Shown here: positions 54,421 to 61,771 of the stretch, piece after piece
Position numbering within the stretch: the stretch's first letter is position 1
How the letters are laid out: every line of letters begins with the position of its first letter
Source of the DNA: UBA2387 sp019454665
GTDB lineage: Bacteria > Armatimonadota > Fimbriimonadia > Fimbriimonadales > Fimbriimonadaceae
DNA: 64,000 bases
Direction of reading: 5' to 3'
Assembly (NCBI GenBank): GCA_045862995.1
Contig: BTVX01000006.1
Location: forward strand, 1-64,000
Translations under genes and position numbers: made by a program
The notes under the pieces: model-generated
Database searches by the model: none
Seen by the model: the letters and a program-made list of their open reading frames with translations, nothing else
What the model was told of the DNA's origin: nothing

Positions 54421-54700
54421 TCAGGCTTCACAGGTTAGACGTTGGGCGCACAGCGACACAGTCCTTGAATTCGTGGCAAACTGGCTTGTGCATCGCCGTC
54501 CCGCAGGCCGCCGCGAGGGGAGCACATCCGCTTCCAATGAGCGCGTCTCCGCACCCTGGAACTTCGGTCTCGTAACAAAAGTCCAAAAGATGTTGGCGCA
54601 AAACACGAAACGCACTGCCATGGAGCGCACTATTACCCACTCGACTTCCTATATTTGCAATGGTGTTACCGAGCATCCGGCCTTAGTTGGAATTCTCCCG
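54421..54700. other. Noncoding, lower-GC stretch before the sugar transferase
   Basis: The 280 bases between the dehydrogenase stop and the sugar transferase start have a visibly lower GC content than the flanks (for example TGCAATGGTGTTACC and ATTACCCACTCG). No ORF looks convincing. It may be a promoter region or imported DNA. Confidence 0.5.
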
Positions 54701-55597
54701 ATGGACGTAAGGCTAATGACCGTGCAGCCCGAGGACGACGAAGCGACTAGAAACGACCTGACCATGGCGGCCGGGCCGCTCAGTCGGACCGTGGTGTGGC
54801 GACCAGGCAACCTGGACGTCGTCCACGAAGCCTTGGCCCAAACGCAAGGCGACGTCGAGATCGTGCTGGCGCACCGCTACAGCTTGGACGAGCTCTTGCA
54901 GCTGTGCCACCTGCGCTCCAGCGAGCCGCGGCTCAAGGTTTCCTGCGTGATCCGCGAAGCATACGGGCCCATGGGCGACGAGCGCGCCCGAAAGACCGGC
55001 TACGTCGCGGGACTGGCCAAAGAACGACTCTACAAGCGCTTGTTCGATATGGCGGTGAGCGGCATCGTGTTGCCCATCTCCGCGCCCTTCCTGATCATGG
55101 CGGGTCTTGCGGTCAAGATCGCTTCGCCCGGTCCGGCCATCTTCACCCAAGAGCGCAAGGGCTATCACGGCAACATCATCCGCGTCCACAAGCTGCGCTC
55201 GATGCACCACACGCCCGATCGCAGCAAAGAGCACATCTTGCGTACGGATAATGACCCGAGAGTGTTCTGGCTCGGGGACCTGTTGCGCAAGCTGAAGCTC
55301 GACGAAGTGCCGCAACTGTGGAACGTGTTCAAGGGCGAAATGAGCCTCGTCGGCCCACGACCGATGGTCCGTAAGCTCATGGAAGAGGACGAGGAATCGG
55401 TGCACGGCTATCAGGTGCGCTATTGCGTCCGCCCGGGCATCACGGGCCCGGCACAGATCTATCTCGGCTACCACGCCTCGTCAGAGGACAAGCTGCTGTT
55501 CGACCTGTGGTACGTGCGGAACGTCTCATTCCGCACCGACCTGCGGATGATCCTTCTGACGATCAAGAAGATTGTAGGATGCTACTATAGATTCTAG
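54701..55597 (+). CDS. Bacterial sugar transferase (undecaprenyl-phosphate type)
   Basis: A 298-residue protein. Residues 110-298 form the bacterial sugar transferase domain: KRLFDMAVSGIVLPISAPFL (membrane hairpin), FTQERKGYHG, RVHKLRSM, LLRKLKLDEVPQLWNVFKGE and MSLVGPRPM. It starts polysaccharide repeat units by putting a sugar phosphate onto a lipid carrier. The N-terminal 105 residues lack the long helical bundle of WbaP. The start could be ATG at 54701 or an earlier one at 54620. Its 3' end is duplicated at 58705. Overlaps the GT4 gene's stop by 4 nt. Confidence 0.9.
   Translation: MDVRLMTVQPEDDEATRNDLTMAAGPLSRTVVWRPGNLDVVHEALAQTQGDVEIVLAHRYSLDELLQLCHLRSSEPRLKVSCVIREAYGPMGDERARKTGYVAGLAKERLYKRLFDMAVSGIVLPISAPFLIMAGLAVKIASPGPAIFTQERKGYHGNIIRVHKLRSMHHTPDRSKEHILRTDNDPRVFWLGDLLRKLKLDEVPQLWNVFKGEMSLVGPRPMVRKLMEEDEESVHGYQVRYCVRPGITGPAQIYLGYHASSEDKLLFDLWYVRNVSFRTDLRMILLTIKKIVGCYYRF
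55406..55572 (+). repeat. Direct repeat, copy 1 (sugar transferase 3' end)
   Basis: By eye, these 167 bases align with 58705-58871 without gaps and with about 11 differences (roughly 93% identity). Copy 1 is the natural 3' end of the sugar transferase. Confidence 0.85.
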
Positions 55598-56862
55598 AGT
55601 ATTTCATCTTCACCTAAAGGGGAGCCCCCGGTGTTGTCGCCTGCGATGCGCTCAAGGAAGTCCGTCATGCGGTCCGCCAGAACGTCGCGGTCGAAATGTG
55701 CCTTAACATGGACTCGTCCGCGCTCGCCCATGTTCGCGAAATCGGGGTCGGCGCGGAGTTCTTGGATGGCTTGGACGAGACCCGTGGCGCTCTCGGGCTC
55801 GTAGAAGACACCGCAACGCGCCTCCTCCATGATGGCCCTGGCCTCGCCGGGCACCGAGAGCAGCATCGCCCTGCCGGCGGCCATCGTGTCGAACAGCTTC
55901 GAGGGGTGCCACATTGCGAGGATAGGATTGGCGACGAGGGGCACGAGGAGCGCGTCGGAGGCCGCCATGTATTCGGCCGCTTCTGCCAAGGTCACCTTGT
56001 CTCGGATTTCCAGATTGGCGAGCCCCTTGGCGCGCGCGTCGTCCACGAGTTTGTCTCGGATCGGGCCGTCGCCCACCAGCACGAAGTGGATGTTGGGGTG
56101 GCCGGATTGCATCCGTTCGGCGGCCTCCAGGATGTGTGGCAAGCCTTGGAGCAACCCAAGGTTGCCTGCGTAGCCGACGATGAACTTGTCGGCGGGCAGA
56201 TTCCACTTGGCCCTTAGCTCTAGTATTGGAGTCGCCACGTCAAAGGTCGTACAGACGGTGCCGTTGGTGATCATCTCGACGGGCAAGCCCTCGCGCGAGC
56301 GCTGCCGCACCGCTTCGCAGAACCCTCGGGTCACTGCGGTGACCCCGGCGGCGTGCCCGTAGATGAACGCCTCCATCTTCTTTGCGAACGCCCTGACGCG
56401 GCGGCCCTTGAGCTCGCCGATGGCCTCCGCGATGTCGGGCCAGAGGTCTCTGATGTCGAACACGAAGGGCGCGCGTTTGAGCTTTCCAACCATCCAACCC
56501 GAGACGCCGACGAACAGCGGCGGCGACGAGGCCAACACGACGTCCACCTTGCCCTTGACCCGCCGCGAGGCCATCACCGAAGAGATCATGTACGACGCGT
56601 AGTTCAGCAGGCGCGTCTTGGTCGTCTTGTCCGGCCGCGCGTAGACCCACGTGTAGATGACCGGGACACCCTCCCACTCCTTGTGGATGTATCTTGGCTT
56701 GTGGTAGCCGTCCTGGACGATCCCGGTCGGATAGTTCGGCTTCTCGCAGATCACCGTCACCCGATGCCCGTTCCGCTGAAGCCCCTTGGCCATGGCGAGG
56801 ATGCGGTTGGGTGCTCCGCCGGTTTCCGGGAAGAAGTACTGGGCGAGGATGACGATTCTCAT
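55594..56862 (-). CDS. Glycosyltransferase family 4 (WbuB-like)
   Basis: A 422-residue GT-B fold enzyme. QYFFPETGGAPNRILAMAKGL and VTVICEKPNYPTG are the opening pieces of WbuB-type transferases; FIVGYAGNLGLLQG and FVLVGDGPIR sit at the nucleotide-sugar domain. The C-terminal part has PSKLFDTMAAGRAML, a version of the E-x7-E region. It adds a sugar to the growing lipid-linked oligosaccharide. It runs opposite to the other genes of the locus. Confidence 0.93.
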   Translation of the reverse strand: MRIVILAQYFFPETGGAPNRILAMAKGLQRNGHRVTVICEKPNYPTGIVQDGYHKPRYIHKEWEGVPVIYTWVYARPDKTTKTRLLNYASYMISSVMASRRVKGKVDVVLASSPPLFVGVSGWMVGKLKRAPFVFDIRDLWPDIAEAIGELKGRRVRAFAKKMEAFIYGHAAGVTAVTRGFCEAVRQRSREGLPVEMITNGTVCTTFDVATPILELRAKWNLPADKFIVGYAGNLGLLQGLPHILEAAERMQSGHPNIHFVLVGDGPIRDKLVDDARAKGLANLEIRDKVTLAEAAEYMAASDALLVPLVANPILAMWHPSKLFDTMAAGRAMLLSVPGEARAIMEEARCGVFYEPESATGLVQAIQELRADPDFANMGERGRVHVKAHFDRDVLADRMTDFLERIAGDNTGGSPLGEDEIL

Positions 56863-57007
56863 GTGACGCTTAGAGATCGACTGGTTGGGAGTCCCGGCGG
56901 AACAAGCAAGAAAGCGTCAACACGGAACCACAAGAATCCCACAGTGCAAATCTGGTTCAATTGTACTTGAGCGAGCGGGGGACTCGCTCGCGCCCTTGCG
57001 TCCAAAC

Positions 57008-58678
57008 ATGAAGAAACTCATTCGCCTGATCCACGCCGTTCGACCCCTCCGGGCAGTCCAGGTCACGAACCGGGTGGCGCGCAAACTGCGCAAGGTGCAG
57101 GTTCCGATCCTTGGTTCATGCGGGTTCATGTCGCCGAAGCATGGCTGGGCCACCCATTGCGTCCATCACCGGTGCTTTGACGAGGGCCCCGCGTTCGAGT
57201 TCGCCAGACTACGCCGACCGCTGACTTCAGCAGCGGATTGGTCGCCCGCGGACGTGCCCGACCTCTGGGGCTACCACCTGCACTACTTCGACGATGCCGC
57301 AGATCCCGGGACTAGCGAGACGTTGGTCGGGGGCCTGATCGCACGCTGGATCGCCGAGCATCCCGCGATGGCGCAGCCAGGGTGGGCGCCCTATCCCATC
57401 TCGCGCCGCGCGATCAATTGGTGCAAATGGGCGTTGATGGGACGTGCCCCCGTCGAAGGGATGGCCGCGAGCCTGGCGCAGCAGATGGGCGTTTTGGAGC
57501 AGACCCTGGAACTCCACCTCCTGGGGAACCACTACTTCGCCAATGCCAAGGCGCTCGTGTTCGGTGGCGCGATGCTCGACCACCCCCATGCCGGTCGCTG
57601 GTTGAAGACCGGCTGGGACATCCTGCGGGCCGAGATTCCCGAGCAGGTGCTCGCCGACGGCGGCCACTTCGAGCGCAGCCCGATGTACTCGGCGGTGATC
57701 CTGGAAGACCTGCTGGACCTGCTGAACCTGGCTCGGGCCTATGGGCTGCCCGAAGCTGGTTCGCTCGTCGGGCCGATCCTGCGCATGTTGGGCTTTGTCG
57801 GCAGCCTCTCGCACCCCGACGGGGAAGTGGCGCAGCTCAATGACTCGGCGTTGGGCATGGCGGCGACGATCGGCGAATTGCGCGCCTACGCCCTTCGCTT
57901 GGGCGTGGAGCCGCCGCCTGTGGGCGGGAGCGCTTGGCACCGGGACTCGGGCTTTGTCCGCATCGAATCGGGGGATTGGTGCGTGTTCATGGACGCCGGC
58001 TCGGTCGGACCCGCTTACCTGCCAGGGCACGCTCATGCCTCGACCCTCGCAATTGAAGCCACTCTAGGAGGCAGTCGGTTGATAGTCGACTCAGGGGTTA
58101 GCACGTACTGTCCAAATCCTCATCGATGTTATGAACGATCTTCACGTGCGCACAATTGCCTTGCAGTCGCAGACGAGAACTCGTCTGACGTATTTGGTTC
58201 ATTTAGAGTGGGCAGGCGCGCTACAGTAGCCGGAGCGAGGTGCTCTGATACTGAGGCATATGCATCCCACAATGGATTCCCACGATGGGGCAATGCGCAT
58301 CGACACGTGACAGTGCTTGATAACCGCCTCACAGTTATTGATTGGATAGATGAGCCAGGTCCAATTTCAGTTGCGTTTCTTTTAGCACCTGGAACAACGG
58401 TCGCCCGCACCAGTATGTTCGAATTCCATGTACAGACTATACTGGGCGTATGCTGTGCAATGCGAGGGACCCCTGAGGCAGAGTGGCGTGTTGAAGAAAG
58501 GACGCAAGCCCCGACATTTGGCGTAACCACCCCAACTCTATGCATTGTTGGTCGGCTCCGTTCAGCCATGTTCATTGGCTCTCGTTGGGACGCCTATGCA
58601 AGTTGGACAGGAGACGCCTGCAATCCCCACCCACCAGCTAGCTCGCCTAAATCCCCCGGCCCTCGCCGCTCAAGCTGA
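57008..58678 (+). CDS. Heparinase II/III-like protein with a foreign-looking 3' end
   Basis: A 556-residue protein similar to heparinase II/III and alginate lyases: PISRRAINWCKWAL, LLGNHYFANAKAL, GGHFERSPMYSAVILEDLLD and LPGHAHASTLAIEATLGG with His residues. GC drops sharply from about 58050 to the end, and the last 20 residues (HPPASSPKSPGP) are low-complexity. The stop overlaps the start of a sugar transferase remnant (TGATG). So the 3' part may have been replaced by recombination. A 7-bp hairpin (56969-56975 with 56983-56989) lies in the leader. Confidence 0.85.
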   Translation: MKKLIRLIHAVRPLRAVQVTNRVARKLRKVQVPILGSCGFMSPKHGWATHCVHHRCFDEGPAFEFARLRRPLTSAADWSPADVPDLWGYHLHYFDDAADPGTSETLVGGLIARWIAEHPAMAQPGWAPYPISRRAINWCKWALMGRAPVEGMAASLAQQMGVLEQTLELHLLGNHYFANAKALVFGGAMLDHPHAGRWLKTGWDILRAEIPEQVLADGGHFERSPMYSAVILEDLLDLLNLARAYGLPEAGSLVGPILRMLGFVGSLSHPDGEVAQLNDSALGMAATIGELRAYALRLGVEPPPVGGSAWHRDSGFVRIESGDWCVFMDAGSVGPAYLPGHAHASTLAIEATLGGSRLIVDSGVSTYCPNPHRCYERSSRAHNCLAVADENSSDVFGSFRVGRRATVAGARCSDTEAYASHNGFPRWGNAHRHVTVLDNRLTVIDWIDEPGPISVAFLLAPGTTVARTSMFEFHVQTILGVCCAMRGTPEAEWRVEERTQAPTFGVTTPTLCIVGRLRSAMFIGSRWDAYASWTGDACNPHPPASSPKSPGPRRSS

Positions 58679-58896
58679 TGAAAGAGTACGAGCAAACCGT
58701 GCCCGGCTATCAGGTGCGCTATTGCGTCCGCCCGGGCGTCACGGGTCCGGCACAGATCTATCTCGGCTACCACGCCTCGGCGGAAGACAAGCTGCTGTTC
58801 GACCTGTGGTACGTGCGGAACAACTCGCTCCGCACCGACCTGCGGATGATCCTTCTGACCGTCAAGAAGATCTTCTGCGGCGACTACAAACTGTAA
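58678..58896 (+). pseudogene. Truncated sugar transferase (C-terminal 72 residues)
   Basis: This short ORF corresponds to the last 72 residues of the sugar transferase at 54701: PGYQVRYCVRPGVTGPAQIY and later LFDLWYVRNNSLRTDLRMILL. Homology appears to begin near 58668 (AAGCTGATG against AAGCTCATG at 55373), right where the heparinase-like gene stops. The catalytic and membrane parts are missing, so it should be inactive. It looks like a remnant left after a recombination event. Confidence 0.85.
58705..58871 (+). repeat. Direct repeat, copy 2 (in the truncated gene)
   Basis: This is the second copy of the 167-base repeat described at 55406-55572. The two copies bracket about 3.1 kb that carries the GT4 and heparinase-like genes. 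Confidence 0.85.
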
Positions 58897-58899
58897 GGC

Positions 58900-60102
58900 T
58901 TACTCAGGTTCGGGTTGCTGGCGCTGAATCGTGGTGGCCGCCACGGTAAGCGCCAGCACGAACCAGAAGACGTCCAGCAGATAGATGCTGCTGGATAGTA
59001 GGCCATAGATCGCGTACTGCACAAAAATGAACCCGACCCAGCACCAAGGGTCGTGGGAGAAGATCAGCTTCAGGGCTTTGAAGAGACCGTAGCCCAAGAT
59101 GAACACAAACAGCGCGCCGCCCAGCACGCCCAAGCTCATGAAGGCCTCGAGAATCGAGTTGTGTGGGTACTGATAAGTCACCTTCTCCGAGAGTCCCGAA
59201 CCCAACAGCGGATCCTTCCAAAACTCCTCGATGGATGCTGGAATCAGGTTGCTGCGCCCGACTTGCCGCGCGTTGATGACGCTCGAAAGGGCGATGCGCT
59301 TGGCCAATGGCGTGTTGGCGAGCAAGGGAGTTTCGAGAATTAGGGGAATCGAAGCCAACCCCACCAGCAGAGCGGGCCAGATCGGCGCCCAAAGCCGACC
59401 CCGCAAGATCAGGAAACGGACCCCATACACCGCTGCCAGAATGCCGAGCGCCAGGAACGGCCCACGCGAACCCGACAACGCGATCATGGCGACCGATAGA
59501 CCCGACATCCCCAGACGAAACACCCACCCCAAGGGATGCTTGATCGGGGTGAACAGACACAAGACGATGCAGCTCACGCCCAGATGACCAAGCAAGATCG
59601 GGTTGATGTTCTCGGTCGAAGCGCGACCCTGCACCATCGCCGAGTAACCGCGCGCGAGGACCAGACCGGCCATCGCCGCCACGATGGTGGCGGCACAGAC
59701 CACCCAAAGGGCTTTCTGTCGGGATTCCTGCGCCTCGGGGTCGGAGGTCGGGATCGAGGCGAACGCCCACACGGGGAACACCACCGCGCCGAAGAACAGC
59801 AAGACGACGCGAACCGGATCGGCCTGCAAGGGGAAGATCGAACCAACTGCAAACTCGCGAACCATGCGGACGCTCATCGCAGCCATGAACAGTCCAAGCA
59901 CCCACCAGAAGTCGGTGCGGGCCAGCTGCATCCGTCCGCGCCAGACGGAGGCGACGACGGTCAGCGCCAGAAGCGCGACCACACCGCGATGGGCGATGCC
60001 GCCCAGCGACCCGGCCGAAGGTGCGACGATGGCTGCCGCTCCCGCCCAGATCGGATAGCCGAACAGGCCGAGTCCGATCAGCCAGGGGGCGGTCCGAGTC
60101 AC
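58900..60102 (-). CDS. O-antigen ligase/polymerase-like membrane protein
   Basis: A 400-residue membrane protein with about eleven helices. The Wzy_C/WaaL pattern shows as ALSGSRGPFLALGILAAVYG and, before the last large loop, PHNSILEAFMSLGVLGG with its His. The GTG start lies 6 nt after TATCCT. It polymerises repeat units or attaches glycan to lipid or protein, depending on the family member. It is convergent with the truncated gene. Confidence 0.88.
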   Translation of the reverse strand: MTRTAPWLIGLGLFGYPIWAGAAAIVAPSAGSLGGIAHRGVVALLALTVVASVWRGRMQLARTDFWWVLGLFMAAMSVRMVREFAVGSIFPLQADPVRVVLLFFGAVVFPVWAFASIPTSDPEAQESRQKALWVVCAATIVAAMAGLVLARGYSAMVQGRASTENINPILLGHLGVSCIVLCLFTPIKHPLGWVFRLGMSGLSVAMIALSGSRGPFLALGILAAVYGVRFLILRGRLWAPIWPALLVGLASIPLILETPLLANTPLAKRIALSSVINARQVGRSNLIPASIEEFWKDPLLGSGLSEKVTYQYPHNSILEAFMSLGVLGGALFVFILGYGLFKALKLIFSHDPWCWVGFIFVQYAIYGLLSSSIYLLDVFWFVLALTVAATTIQRQQPEPE

Positions 60103-60108
60103 GGGCTG

Positions 60109-60114
60109 AGGATA
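60109..60114 (-). promoter_or_regulatory. -10 box, probable leaderless transcript for the ligase-like gene
   Basis: TATCCT (60114-60109, minus strand) ends 6 nt before the GTG at 60102, leaving no room for a ribosome site. Confidence 0.4.
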
Positions 60115-60173
60115 CCTGCCGGTTTGGGTCGGTCGGACGAGCCTCCTTCGACGGATGAGGTAAGGATACGCCC

Positions 60174-61055
60174 TTGGAACCCATCGCTTGGACCGCCGCC
60201 GCCCTCGGCTCGCTCTACTTCGGTGTCGTTTGGCTGGTCGTGCGCGTCGGGTTGCGGCCGCCGCGGATGCCGCTCTTCCTCACGCCCGCCGCGCTCGATT
60301 GCCCGCAAGAGGACATCGCGTTCCAGACCCGCGACGGGCTCACGCTGCGCGGCTGGTGGCTGCCGGCGGATGTGCCGAGGGGCTGCGTGGTGATCGCGCA
60401 CGGCTACCTGATGAACCGCTGCGAACTGTCCATCGTGGGCTCGAAGTTGCGGCAGGCGGGTTGGGACGTGCTGATGTTCGACCTGCGCGCGCACGGCGAG
60501 AGCCAGGGGCAGCGGTGCGGCATGGGGAAGCACGAGGCGATGGACGTGGAGGCGGCGGCCCAGTTCGCCCGCGCCCGCTCGCGCGAGCGGCCCGTGGTCT
60601 TGTTGGGCAGCAGCATGGGCGGCGCGGCCTCGGCGATGGCGCTTTCCGCGCAGGAAAGACTCGCCGACGCGTTGATTCTGGACAGCGTTTACTCGCAACT
60701 CCCCGACGCGGCGATGGGCATTTTGCGCGTGTTCGTGGGCCGCTGGGCGCCCAAGGCGTTCGCGCCGGGGATCGTGCTCGCTTGGCCGATGCTGGGGTTC
60801 AAGCCGTGGAAGGTGGACCTCGCCGACCACCTGCCCTCGGTGCGCTGCCCCGTGCTGGTGCTTCACGGGGGGCGGGACGGACTGATCCCGCCCGACCGCG
60901 CGCGCCGCAATGTCGAGGCGCTCCCGAACCCCCACGGGCCGGTGTGGTTCGAAGACGCCGGCCACTGCGAAGGTCGGATGCTGGAGCCGAAGCGGTACGT
61001 GGAGGTGGTGCTGGGGTTCTGCGATGAGTTGGCCGAGGGCCGATGCGACGTATAG
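60174..61055 (+). CDS. Alpha/beta hydrolase with N-terminal membrane helix
   Basis: A 293-residue protein with a TTG start after AAGGA (8 nt). The helix AWTAAALGSLYFGVVWLVVRV (5-25) anchors it. The core shows IAHGYLMNRCEL, DLRAHGESQG, the nucleophile motif LLGSSMGGAAS, PVLVLHGGRDGLI and the His of EDAGHCEG. It is close to the BEM46/FrsA-like group. Function unknown. It precedes the RNase P gene by about 40 nt. Confidence 0.88.
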   Translation: MEPIAWTAAALGSLYFGVVWLVVRVGLRPPRMPLFLTPAALDCPQEDIAFQTRDGLTLRGWWLPADVPRGCVVIAHGYLMNRCELSIVGSKLRQAGWDVLMFDLRAHGESQGQRCGMGKHEAMDVEAAAQFARARSRERPVVLLGSSMGGAASAMALSAQERLADALILDSVYSQLPDAAMGILRVFVGRWAPKAFAPGIVLAWPMLGFKPWKVDLADHLPSVRCPVLVLHGGRDGLIPPDRARRNVEALPNPHGPVWFEDAGHCEGRMLEPKRYVEVVLGFCDELAEGRCDV

Positions 61056-61061
61056 GACCTA

Positions 61062-61091
61062 TTCGACCCATGGCCCCCAACCTGCTAGAAT
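61062..61091 (+). promoter_or_regulatory. Promoter of the RNase P RNA gene
   Basis: TTCGAC (61062-61067) and TAGAAT (61086-61091) lie 18 bp apart. The RNA would start about 7 nt downstream, near 61098, as expected. Confidence 0.6.
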
Positions 61092-61097
61092 GAACCC

Positions 61098-61411
61098 GGA
61101 GTCGGCCAGACGGCGGCCTCGGTGCAAGCCGGGGAGGAAAGTCCGGACTTCATAGGGCGCGGCGCCCCGGGCAATCGGGGGCGAGGCGACTCGACGGAAA
61201 GTGCCACAGAAACATACCGCCCCGATTCGTCGGAGCAAGGGTGAAATGGTGAGGTAAGAGCTCACCGGCGTTCCGGGCAACCGGACGGCCGGGCAAACCC
61301 CGCCGGAAGCAAGGCCAAATAGGGAGGGGTTGACGCGGCCCGCCGACCCTCCGGGTTGGCCGCATAGACAAATCGCCGTCCAAGACAGAATCCGGCTTAT
61401 CGGCCGACTCC
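61098..61411 (+). ncRNA. rnpB: RNase P RNA, type A
   Basis: The catalytic RNA that matures tRNA 5' ends. Conserved segments: GAGGAAAGTCCGGAC near the 5' end, ACAGAAACATACCG, GGTAAGAGCTCACC, AACCCCGCCGGAAGCAAGGCC split across P10-P11 and ATAGACAAATCGCCGTC with ACAGAATCCGGCTTAT near the 3' end. The ends GGAGTCGGCC (61098-61107) and GGCCGACTCC (61402-61411) pair as P1. About 314 nt, a normal length. The ends were set by P1. Confidence 0.95.
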
Positions 61412-61507
61412 ACCTCTCCACCCCTGCAGGATTGCCGGGTTTTCGCCGATACCTGCCTTGGCGGCACGCGAAACGACGCAGCCGCGAAACCAGGAAACCC
61501 GAGAAGC

Positions 61508-61771
61508 ATGGCCCGAATGCGCTCCACGTCCCAAGCCGTCTCCATCAGCGTCGCCAGCACGATCACCGGCGTCGAAGTCCACACCCTGCGCTATTGGGAG
61601 AAAGAGTTCGACCCGTACCTGAACCCCGAACGGACGCGCGGCGGCCAGCGCCGGTACCGACCCGAAGACATCCAAACCGTCTTCGCGATCAAACAGCTTC
61701 TCCGCGACGAGATGTTCTCCATCGCCGGGGCGCGCAAGCACTTGGAACGCTCCCAGCGGCGTGCCGCGTGA
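61508..61771 (+). CDS. MerR-type DNA-binding regulator
   Basis: An 87-residue protein that is almost entirely a MerR helix-turn-helix with a short wing: ITGVEVHTLRYWEKEF and GGQRRYRPEDIQTVFAI. No effector-binding domain is present, so it may act alone or bind as a dimer. The ATG at 61508 is used; 61517 is an alternative. Its stop overlaps the start of the GT2 gene (GTGA), so it is likely to be co-transcribed with it. Confidence 0.85.
   Translation: MARMRSTSQAVSISVASTITGVEVHTLRYWEKEFDPYLNPERTRGGQRRYRPEDIQTVFAIKQLLRDEMFSIAGARKHLERSQRRAA

Noticed and set aside
55406..58871. The 167-bp repeats considered as ends of an insertion sequence
   Set aside because: They are direct copies of coding sequence; no transposase or terminal inverted repeats lie between them.
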